Source: Actinomycetota bacterium (lineage in GTDB: Bacteria; Actinomycetota; Acidimicrobiia; Acidimicrobiales; Ilumatobacteraceae). Taken from it: 6,190 nt of DNA. The notes beneath the pieces were generated by a model, which worked only from the letters and a program-made list of their open reading frames with translations, was not told the DNA's origin and searched no databases. Where the stretch lies: positions 1 to 6,190 of the forward strand of contig VERK01000134.1 in assembly GCA_018882725.1 (NCBI GenBank). Reading direction: 5' to 3'. This document shows positions 1-4,910 of this stretch, piece by piece; position 1 is the first letter of the stretch; every line of letters begins with the position of its first letter. Made by a program: the position numbers and the translations under genes.

Positions 1-1279
1 GTCCGAGCGTGCAGTGGTCGGAGTTGAGCAGGATCTCGATGCCGTCGACGTCGTCGTTGGCCAAGAGCGCCTTCACGCGCAGCAGCAGGTCGCCTTCGAG
101 GAGAGTGATCTCGAGCAGAGCATCGAATGGGTCGGCGTTCATGTCGGACGCGATCGCGGTGAGGCGACGGCCCACGAGGTCGGGTGAGGCCGAGGCCTCC
201 ATGATCTCGAAGCTGTCCCAGCGCGGAACGATTCCCTGGCCGGCGTCCCACGCCTCGCGCACGCGACGTCGCCACTCCGGATCGGCGTAGGCCGAACGAC
301 GATCGGCGATCGACTTCGGCATGAGTTCGGCGAACACCGGATTGGTGTTGAGAGTGAATGGCTCGACCATCGTCTGCGAGAACGACAGCGGTCGACACGA
401 CACCTGCGGCCACACGTCGGCGCCGCGCTCGATGCCGGCTCGGTGGATCTCCATCGCCTTCAGGTGGGCGCCGGTGTTGGTGGTGAGGATCGCGGTGTAG
501 GTGAGGGGAGCACCGGCTGCCGGCTGCAGGTCGTAGCAATCGGTGAAACTCAGGCCCTCGCCGCCGTTCACCCCGATCACGCCGCGTCCGCTGTCGCCCA
601 CGGCGCGGAAGAGGGCGGTGATCTCGCGCTTGTCGGCCCAACGACTCGGGATGGGCTGACCATCGGCGCCGCGATGGGTGACGGCGAAACTGGTGGCGAA
701 TCCGGCGGCCCCGGCGTCCATGGCTTCGCGAACGAGATCGGCCATCGTCGCGATCTCGTCGTCGGTCGCCTCGCGACCCACCGCTTCGTCGCCCATCACG
801 AACACTCGGAGCGGCGTGTGCCCGATGTACGCGGAGTAATTGAGAACCGTGCCGCGTCGGCGCACCGCGTCGAGATAGTCGGGGAACGATTCGAATTCCC
901 ACGGAACACCCGAGTGGAGGGTGGCCGGCTCCATGTCCTCGACCTTCTCCATCGTGCGCACGATGAGATCGCGATCGGACGACTTGGTGGGCGCGATGGA
1001 GAATCCGCAGTTGCCCGCCACCACGGTGGTGACGCCGTGGAAGCACGACGGACTGAGCGCCGGATCCCAGAACACCTGAGCGTCGTAGTGAGTGTGGATG
1101 TCGATGAACCCGGGAGCGACCACCAATCCGGTCACGTCGATCACGTCGTCGCCCACGAGACCGTTCCCGATTGCCGTGACGCGGTCGTCCTCGATCAGTA
1201 CATCGGCCAGCCGACCCGGTGCTCCGGTTCCGTCGACGACCAGCCCACCCCGCAAAACGAACGATCGCTGAGTTCCCAT
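1..1279 (-). CDS. Amidohydrolase of the D-aminoacylase (N-acyl-D-amino-acid deacylase) superfamily, C-terminus outside window
   Basis: The frame stays open from an ATG at 1279 to the window edge (426 codons, no stop). A TGA at 1292-1294 leaves that ATG as the only start. The N-terminus has the small beta-sandwich typical of cyclic amidohydrolases, followed by the metal motif HTHYD (H62, H64) ending strand 1 of the TIM barrel. GNCGFSIAP follows at 89-97, with C91 matching the metal-ligand cysteine of D-aminoacylases. Further family blocks are YIGHTPLR (151-158), GFATSFAVTHR (193-203) and WPQVSCRPL (290-298). Family members hydrolyse N-acyl D-amino acids or related cyclic amides in the cytoplasm; the substrate here cannot be told. 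The family usually runs to about 550-600 residues, so roughly a quarter is missing. No signal peptide is visible. It lies 42 bases downstream of the lipoprotein hydrolase on the same strand and may be cotranscribed. No strong Shine-Dalgarno is seen. Family confidence is high, enzyme specificity low. Confidence 0.93.
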   Translation of the reverse strand, partial: MGTQRSFVLRGGLVVDGTGAPGRLADVLIEDDRVTAIGNGLVGDDVIDVTGLVVAPGFIDIHTHYDAQVFWDPALSPSCFHGVTTVVAGNCGFSIAPTKSSDRDLIVRTMEKVEDMEPATLHSGVPWEFESFPDYLDAVRRRGTVLNYSAYIGHTPLRVFVMGDEAVGREATDDEIATMADLVREAMDAGAAGFATSFAVTHRGADGQPIPSRWADKREITALFRAVGDSGRGVIGVNGGEGLSFTDCYDLQPAAGAPLTYTAILTTNTGAHLKAMEIHRAGIERGADVWPQVSCRPLSFSQTMVEPFTLNTNPVFAELMPKSIADRRSAYADPEWRRRVREAWDAGQGIVPRWDSFEIMEASASPDLVGRRLTAIASDMNADPFDALLEITLLEGDLLLRVKALLANDDVDGIEILLNSDHCTLG

Positions 1280-1321
1280 GAGATCATGTTCTCACGCGGT
1301 GGCGAGAAGGCGAGCAGTTCG

Positions 1322-2533
1322 TCAGGTCTTCTCGGCGATTTCTACAGCGAGCGAATAGGCGTCGGCCACCTCGGGTCCGAGGCCCACCGGGCTGGCGTCG
1401 ATGCCGAACCACGCGCGTAGTTGCGCGGTGACGGCGTGGCGAATGATCGGGAAAGCGTCAGCCACGGGTGCGGCCGGGGGCAGGCAGCCGTCCTCGCCCA
1501 GGGTCTTCAACTGCGGCTGGGCTGCGAGGAGGGGTCCGAGCCCGGATGCCTCGGCGACGCCGATGATTCCGGTGCCGTTACCGAAGGTGCAGAAGTCGTC
1601 GAACCCGTTGTGGCCCACACCGTCGATCACCCAGAGACGACTCGGGCCAGGCACCTGTTCGTACGCCGGACGGGTGACGGTCTCAGGAGGCGTCACGGCG
1701 TCGAGCGCACCGGCCATGAAGAACGACGATTTGTTCGGAAGTTCGAGTGGTGCGGTGGTGTCGGTGTCGCGGCCGATGCCGACACCTGATGCGAGCGAGA
1801 TGTAGCCATCCACGCGATCGTCAGCGGCCGCGCCGAGGATGGTTCCACCACCAGCGCTGTGGCCGACGGCGATCACTCGGGTGTCGTCGATGCGACCCGA
1901 GAAGCGGCTAGCGGAGGACGCGCCCTCGGCGACGATCAGATCGAGGCTGGCAAGTAGTTCACCGACGGCCGATTCGCGATCTCCAACCGGTGCACTCAAT
2001 ACGTGGAACAAGTCGCGTGACCAGTGGTCGGTCGAGACGACGATCATTCCCCAACTCGCGAGATGCGAGGTGAGGAAGGTGCTCTGAAGACGCATGCCCG
2101 AGAATCCGTGCGAGAACAGAACGATCGGAAACTGGCCGTCGGCCACGTTGGCGTCGCGACTGGCGGCGTACTCGAACACAGCTGGAACGTCGGCGGTGAG
2201 CAAGTTCTTGATGGCTTCGGGCACGAAGTCGCGCATGTCGTACGACTCGGTGCCCGACGATTCGGCCGCGGCCGGGTACCAGATCTCCACTTGATTGCCG
2301 GCGGCCAGTTGCAGCGTGGTCACGCCAACGGGGAACTCGCCCGGTTCGGCGTACGCGGTGGCCAAAGCGACCGGGTCGATCGTGGTGGAGGGTGCCTCGG
2401 TGGCCGGGGCCTCGGTCGCGGCTGGCTCGGAGACAGCGGGCGACTCGGTGGTGGCCGATTGGTCGGATGAATCATCGCCACCGCACGAGACGAGGGCGAG
2501 AACGGAGGCGAGCATGAGGGCAAGACGACGCAT
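1322..2533 (-). CDS. Alpha/beta-hydrolase-fold lipoprotein (PAF-acetylhydrolase/dienelactone-hydrolase-like esterase)
   Basis: The protein has 403 residues. The chosen ATG gives a classic lipoprotein signal: basic MRR, a hydrophobic stretch, then lipobox L14-V15-S16-C17. The frame is open up to 2800, but that extension crosses the tRNA-Cys gene and would bury the signal peptide, so it is rejected. A Ser/Thr/Ala/Pro/Glu linker fills about 18-55. The catalytic domain follows: SHGFSG at 141-146 (oxyanion-hole region), the nucleophile elbow GHSAGG with S226, a likely acid D278 in AGALDAVTP, and the likely base H308 in VGHNGFDD. C315 and C350 could form a disulfide. The layout resembles platelet-activating-factor acetylhydrolases and related bacterial lipases or polyesterases. 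The inferred role is ester hydrolysis outside the membrane, with substrate unknown. No clear Shine-Dalgarno precedes the start. It is divergent from the tRNA gene and is followed by the amidohydrolase. Confidence 0.92.
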   Translation of the reverse strand: MRRLALMLASVLALVSCGGDDSSDQSATTESPAVSEPAATEAPATEAPSTTIDPVALATAYAEPGEFPVGVTTLQLAAGNQVEIWYPAAAESSGTESYDMRDFVPEAIKNLLTADVPAVFEYAASRDANVADGQFPIVLFSHGFSGMRLQSTFLTSHLASWGMIVVSTDHWSRDLFHVLSAPVGDRESAVGELLASLDLIVAEGASSASRFSGRIDDTRVIAVGHSAGGGTILGAAADDRVDGYISLASGVGIGRDTDTTAPLELPNKSSFFMAGALDAVTPPETVTRPAYEQVPGPSRLWVIDGVGHNGFDDFCTFGNGTGIIGVAEASGLGPLLAAQPQLKTLGEDGCLPPAAPVADAFPIIRHAVTAQLRAWFGIDASPVGLGPEVADAYSLAVEIAEKT

Positions 2534-2601
2534 TCGTCGAATGTCGCAGAAACGGGGCCTGGGGTGCGAGTTCTTCCGGCGGTTCCTCGTCACGCGGACG
2601 G

Positions 2602-2607
2602 TAGGGT
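2602..2607 (+). promoter_or_regulatory. Candidate -10 box (TAGGGT) for tRNA-Cys
   Basis: TAGGGT fits the actinobacterial TANNNT -10 consensus. It would place the transcript start near 2613-2615, right where the leader hairpin begins and about 20 bases before the mature tRNA. No convincing -35 element is seen 15-18 bases upstream. On the other strand an overlapping TACCGT (2598-2603) could serve the divergent lipoprotein gene with a leader of about 60 bases, but that is weaker. Confidence 0.4.
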
Positions 2608-2614
2608 GACGACT

Positions 2615-2633
2615 CTCTCCGGTCTCCGGAGAG
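2615..2633 (+). repeat. Perfect inverted repeat (8-bp stem, 3-base loop) in the tRNA-Cys leader
   Basis: The arms CTCTCCGG (2615-2622) and CCGGAGAG (2626-2633) pair perfectly around the loop TCT. One base (T2634) separates the stem from the mature tRNA 5' end. If the TAGGGT box upstream is the promoter, the hairpin would form the very 5' end of the precursor. There is no following T-run, so a terminator is unlikely. A role in tRNA processing or 5' protection is only inferred. Confidence 0.75.
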
Positions 2634-2634
2634 T

Positions 2635-2706
2635 GGCGATGTGGCCGAGTGGCTGAGGCAAGGGCCTGCAAAGCCCTCCACCTGGGTTCGATTCCCAGCA
2701 TCGCCT
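2635..2706 (+). tRNA. tRNA-Cys (anticodon GCA)
   Basis: A complete cloverleaf can be folded by hand. The acceptor stem is GGCGATG (2635-2641) with CATCGCC (2699-2705), 7 of 7 pairs. The D arm is GCC/GGC with the GG pair of the D loop at 2651-2652. The anticodon stem AGGGC/GCCCT is fully paired, and its loop CTGCAAA carries anticodon GCA at 2668-2670. The variable loop has 4 bases, and the T stem CTGGG/CCCAG encloses TTCGATT. The discriminator base is T2706 (U73), a known identity element for cysteinyl-tRNA synthetase. CCA is not encoded. The gene is alone, with no neighbouring tRNA in the window. No repeated copy of its 3' end is seen nearby, so there is no sign of an integrated element using it as an attachment site. 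Confidence 0.97.
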
Positions 2707-2730
2707 CGAAAATTCTTGGCCTGTCTTCGG

Positions 2731-2760
2731 ACCCTCTCGGTTCGTCTGGCTTGTGAGGGT
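2731..2760 (+). terminator. Weak stem-loop after tRNA-Cys, possible terminator
   Basis: ACCCTC (2731-2736) and GAGGGT (2755-2760) are complementary over 6 bp around an 18-base loop. The stem is short, the loop is large and no T-run follows. It could be a factor-assisted or non-canonical terminator for the tRNA transcript, or chance in GC-rich DNA. Confidence 0.2.
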
Positions 2761-2774
2761 GCAGGAAGGGGTCA

Positions 2775-3212
2775 GTGTTGGGAATGTTGCGTGTGGTCAC
2801 CAGGTTCTCGGGGGCCCTGTGCTCGATGGCCTTGCTGTCGGCGTGTTACTGCGGAGTTCGTTCGCCCTCGACGACGGCTGCACCGGCCACGACTGCATCG
2901 TCGACCAGCCAAGTCGTTTCGACGGAGGCTCCCGCATCGAGCGCACCCGCCACGAGTCCGACCCCGTCACTTGGTGCCAGCGCAACGTCGGCCGCGCCGA
3001 TGTCGGCAGCTCCCGCATCAGCTCCCACCGCGCCGCCACCCGCGACATCTGCTCGGACGACGCCAGCCCCGGCAACATCGACTCCATCGACGACTGCTGT
3101 CCCCACGACCGCACCGTCGTCGCCGGTCACGGTCGCGCCCTCGACGGAGGCTCCGACCACGACCGAAGTGCGGCTGCCTCGCGTTCGCCCCGTCCCCACG
3201 ACCCCCCCGTGA
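2775..3212 (+). CDS. Low-complexity Ala/Pro/Ser/Thr-rich lipoprotein, possibly a truncated remnant
   Basis: The frame encodes 145 residues. The GTG at 2775 is favoured because AGGAAGG at 2763-2769 lies 5 bases upstream; an in-frame ATG at 2784 is an alternative. A signal peptide ends in lipobox L21-S22-A23-C24, so export and lipid anchoring are likely. The remaining roughly 120 residues are almost entirely A, P, S, T and V, with motifs such as STEAP, and no folded domain is recognisable. Linkers of this kind normally tether a catalytic or binding domain, as in the neighbouring lipoproteins, but here the frame stops at TGA 3210-3212, right after a run of seven C (3202-3208). Shifting frame at that run adds 17-32 residues (to 3274 or 3309) with no recognisable domain. 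It may be a genuine wall-spanning surface peptide, a decayed gene, or an unfixed homopolymer error. No function is assigned. Confidence 0.6.
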   Translation: MLGMLRVVTRFSGALCSMALLSACYCGVRSPSTTAAPATTASSTSQVVSTEAPASSAPATSPTPSLGASATSAAPMSAAPASAPTAPPPATSARTTPAPATSTPSTTAVPTTAPSSPVTVAPSTEAPTTTEVRLPRVRPVPTTPP

Positions 3213-3311
3213 GAAATTCGGTGGCCAGGATCCACCGACGACGGAATCGAAGTCGTTCGAGACACCTCGCTTGATCCACCACCTGGCTCGTTCGTCCCGG
3301 CAGAATTGAAT

Positions 3312-3338
3312 CTCATTCAGTCATTCCTGAACAGTGAG
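3312..3338 (+). repeat. Imperfect hairpin just upstream of the 3350 gene
   Basis: TTCAG (3316-3320) pairs with CTGAA (3327-3331) over a 6-base loop. The stem extends with CTCA (3312-3315) and TGAG (3335-3338) across a 3-base bulge (3332-3334). It ends just before the GAGG ribosome-binding site. It could modulate translation start or be the trailing end of the upstream transcript; it has no T-run. Confidence 0.35.
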
Positions 3339-3339
3339 T

Positions 3340-3343
3340 GAGG
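3340..3343 (+). promoter_or_regulatory. Ribosome-binding site deciding the 3350 start
   Basis: GAGG sits six bases upstream of GTG 3350, a normal spacing. The alternative in-frame GTG at 3338 has no comparable motif and overlaps this site, so 3350 is preferred. The choice changes only four N-terminal residues. Confidence 0.55.
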
Positions 3344-3349
3344 TCGCCC

Positions 3350-4186
3350 GTGCTCAAGCGAATTGGATCATTTCTCGGAGTCTCGGCTCTCGTCGTGGGC
3401 CTGGTCGGTTGTGGTGGAGGCGAGTCGTCGCAATCGTCCGATGAACTCCGCGACGAGATCATCACGTTGCTCTTCGCCGCCGCCGCGAATGGTGCGTCGT
3501 CGGACGGCTCTGATCCAGCATCGGTGGTCCTGAAGGCTCTCGAAGACAACCCTGACCTCCTCACCAGTCTCGAGACCGATCAGTTGGCCGACCTTCGTGA
3601 CGCGCTGGTGGCTCCTGAAGTGACCGAAGGCGGCACTGGGTCGCAGGAAGCCGCGCCCGACACGCTCGCGGAGAACGAAACCGACACGCCATCGCCTGCG
3701 CCCGCCCCCGACACTGCCGCCCCAGCGCCTGAGGACACGGCCGCTCCCGCCGGCGGAGCCTCGGGCGGTTCGACCGGAACGATCGTCTCGATCCCGCCTT
3801 TGACCGTTCCGAACATCAACTGGGGTGCCGTCAGCGACATCCTGAACGGTGGTTCGAACGACACCAACAAGATCTCGATTCCGACACTGTCGCCAATCTC
3901 CGTTCCGACGCTCTCGAAGATCAAGTTGACCGATCTCAAGATCGTGGGACGTTCGCCACTCGTGGTGACGTTCAACATCACCGAGGCGTCGGCCGACATC
4001 AAAACTGTTGCCTACGCGTGGACGGGTAAGGGCTTGACAGGTTCGGGCGACGCGCGGTTCGTGGAGAAGGTTTCCGACACTGTGAGCACGTGGCAAGTCG
4101 GCAGCATGCTCGATAACACGACGTCTCTGCGCATCATCGTGACCGACCGGGCCGGCGTGGTCGCCTCCTTCGTTCATCAGTTCTGA
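3350..4186 (+). CDS. Uncharacterised lipoprotein with acidic linker and beta-rich, Ig-like C-terminal domain
   Basis: The protein has 278 residues from GTG 3350 (an upstream GTG at 3338 would add four). The signal peptide MLKRIGSF... ends in lipobox L18-V19-G20-C21 followed by GGG, which predicts a membrane-anchored lipoprotein outside the cell. Residues about 30-90 look helical and acidic (DELRDEI, LKALEDNPDLL, DQLADLRDAL). Residues 91-143 are a Pro/Ala/Thr/Glu-rich linker. Residues 144-190 hold repeated short I/V-P-x-L units, including ISIPTLSP followed by ISVPTLSK. Residues about 191-278 alternate hydrophobic strands and turns (DLKIVGRSPLVVTFNI, KTVAYAWTGKG, SLRIIVTDRAGVVASF) and read like one immunoglobulin- or fibronectin-type beta-sandwich, usually a binding or adhesion fold. 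There are no catalytic motifs and only the lipid cysteine. I do not recognise a named family. Confidence 0.88.
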   Translation: MLKRIGSFLGVSALVVGLVGCGGGESSQSSDELRDEIITLLFAAAANGASSDGSDPASVVLKALEDNPDLLTSLETDQLADLRDALVAPEVTEGGTGSQEAAPDTLAENETDTPSPAPAPDTAAPAPEDTAAPAGGASGGSTGTIVSIPPLTVPNINWGAVSDILNGGSNDTNKISIPTLSPISVPTLSKIKLTDLKIVGRSPLVVTFNITEASADIKTVAYAWTGKGLTGSGDARFVEKVSDTVSTWQVGSMLDNTTSLRIIVTDRAGVVASFVHQF

Positions 4187-4200
4187 GCCCGCTGAACTGA
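4177..4200 (+). terminator. Stem-loop across the stop codon, possible weak terminator
   Basis: TCAGTTC (4177-4183) and GAACTGA (4194-4200) form a perfect 7-bp stem with a 10-base loop that contains the TGA stop. No T-run follows, only GGGGTATTC. It may mark a transcript end between this lipoprotein and the nuclease gene, whose own promoter candidate follows; it is not a canonical intrinsic terminator. Confidence 0.25.
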
Positions 4201-4252
4201 GGGGTATTCACACCGTTTGGAGTTGAACCTTCTTCGATCGCGTGAGCACTCT

Positions 4253-4258
4253 TAGGCT
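4253..4258 (+). promoter_or_regulatory. Candidate -10 box (TAGGCT) for a leaderless nuclease transcript
   Basis: TAGGCT matches TANNNT and ends six bases before GTG 4265. Transcription would therefore begin at or next to the start codon, the typical actinobacterial leaderless layout. No Shine-Dalgarno lies before the start, which agrees with this. A TTGAAC at 4223-4228 looks like a -35 box but is 24 bases away, too far to be the partner. Confidence 0.5.
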
Positions 4259-4264
4259 CGTGGT

Positions 4265-4882
4265 GTGCCGTCACGTCGGTTCATGGCGACGATCTTCGTC
4301 TCTTCGTTATCGCTGTGGTCGTCGTCGACTCAGGCCGCGCCCCCGCTCGGTCCGACCCCGCTACAAGTTCTGGAGACCTTGCCGGTTGCGGCCGAAGACG
4401 GCAGCGGCTACTCGCGGTCGTCGTTCAAGCATTGGATCGACGAAGACCGCGATGGTTGCGACACCCGCCGCGAGGTCTTGATCGCCGAATCCCTTCGACC
4501 GGTGAGAGTGGGCAGTCGATGCTCGATCTCGGGTGGTCAGTGGTTCTCGGTCTACGACGGGCGAACCACGACCAACGCGTCGTCGTTCGACATCGATCAT
4601 GTGGTGGCGCTCAAAGAAGCATGGGATTCCGGTGCCAAGTCGTGGACCGCCGAGCGTCGTCAGGCCTTTGCGAACGACTTGAATACCGCTTTCTCACTCA
4701 TCGCGGTGAGTGCGTCGAGCAATCGCTCGAAGGGTGATCGCGATCCGGCCGAATGGATGCCGCCGCGACGCGAGTACTGGTGCCAGTACGCCATCGAATG
4801 GGTCGGTGTGAAGGCCACGTGGTCGTTATCGGTCGACCCGGCCGAGAAGGCCGCACTCGGCCGGGTGCTGGTCGACTGCTGA
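4265..4882 (+). CDS. Secreted HNH endonuclease family protein (DUF1524/GmrSD C-terminal-like)
   Basis: The protein has 205 residues. The N-terminal basic and hydrophobic stretch ending near STQA-APP (about residue 24) is a Sec signal peptide without a lipobox, so secretion is expected. D59-x-D61-x-D63-G64 ... E70 is a textbook EF-hand-type calcium loop and sits in the W-x-D-x-D-x-DGC-x-TR-x-EVL block common in this family. The nuclease core follows: D111-H112 in FDIDHVVALKEAW with DSGA, then AVSASSNRSKGDRDP (147-161) carrying the conserved N153 and basic residues, then EWMPP and YWCQYA. Four cysteines (65, 86, 173, 205) could form two disulfides, as suits an extracellular enzyme. The inferred role is metal-dependent cleavage of DNA outside the cell, for nutrient scavenging or competition; no immunity gene is seen. 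GTG 4265 is chosen from the -10 box six bases upstream. The binding-protein gene follows after 28 bases. Confidence 0.93.
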   Translation: MPSRRFMATIFVSSLSLWSSSTQAAPPLGPTPLQVLETLPVAAEDGSGYSRSSFKHWIDEDRDGCDTRREVLIAESLRPVRVGSRCSISGGQWFSVYDGRTTTNASSFDIDHVVALKEAWDSGAKSWTAERRQAFANDLNTAFSLIAVSASSNRSKGDRDPAEWMPPRREYWCQYAIEWVGVKATWSLSVDPAEKAALGRVLVDC

Positions 4883-4897
4883 CGCCCCGGGGTTGAC

Positions 4898-4903
4898 TAG
4901 CGT
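4898..4903 (+). promoter_or_regulatory. Candidate -10 box (TAGCGT) for a leaderless binding-protein transcript
   Basis: TAGCGT fits TANNNT and ends seven bases before GTG 4911, nearly the same geometry as at the preceding gene. It lies in the 28-base gap between the two genes and suggests that the second has its own start of transcription. No clear -35 box or Shine-Dalgarno is seen. The CCCCGGGG at 4885-4892 is a short palindrome of unknown meaning. Confidence 0.45.
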
Positions 4904-4910
4904 CTCGGTT

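Noticed and set aside
443..1420. Long plus-strand frame of 325 codons
   Set aside because: It is a shadow of the amidohydrolase, whose minus-strand frame shows clear family motifs over the same bases.
2472..2681. Minus-strand open frame across the tRNA
   Set aside because: It is antisense to the tRNA-Cys and overlaps the start of the lipoprotein hydrolase; no domain or start signal supports it.
2635..2706. tRNA-Cys as an attachment site for an integrated element
   Set aside because: No integrase gene, no repeat of the tRNA 3' end and no composition shift are visible in the window.
2534..2800. 89-residue N-terminal extension of the hydrolase
   Set aside because: It runs antisense through the tRNA gene, has no domain, and would place the lipoprotein signal peptide in the middle of the protein.
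2641..3309. Plus-strand open frame of 222 codons beginning MAEWLRQGPAKP
   Set aside because: Its first residues are the translated tRNA-Cys, a well-known annotation artefact, and the rest is Arg/Pro-rich out-of-frame reading of the low-complexity lipoprotein gene.
2846..3316. Minus-strand Gly/Val/Ala-rich frame of 156 codons
   Set aside because: It is the complement of the Ala/Pro/Thr-rich lipoprotein; its repeats follow from GC-rich codon bias, and it lacks a start signal or signal peptide.
3368..4177. Minus-strand frame of 269 codons
   Set aside because: It is Arg/Gly/His-rich with no recognisable domain and lies wholly antisense to a convincing lipoprotein gene.
4223..4258. TTGAAC/TAGGCT as a paired -35/-10 promoter
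   Set aside because: The spacer is 24 bases, well beyond the usual 16-19, so only the -10 box is retained.
4265..4882. Nuclease as a polymorphic toxin or defence effector
   Set aside because: It has an ordinary Sec signal, no toxin delivery domain, and no small immunity gene next to it; the family is a common secreted nuclease type.
4893..4910. TTG start for the binding protein
   Set aside because: It has no spaced Shine-Dalgarno, and it overlaps the TAGCGT box that fits a leaderless start at GTG 4911.
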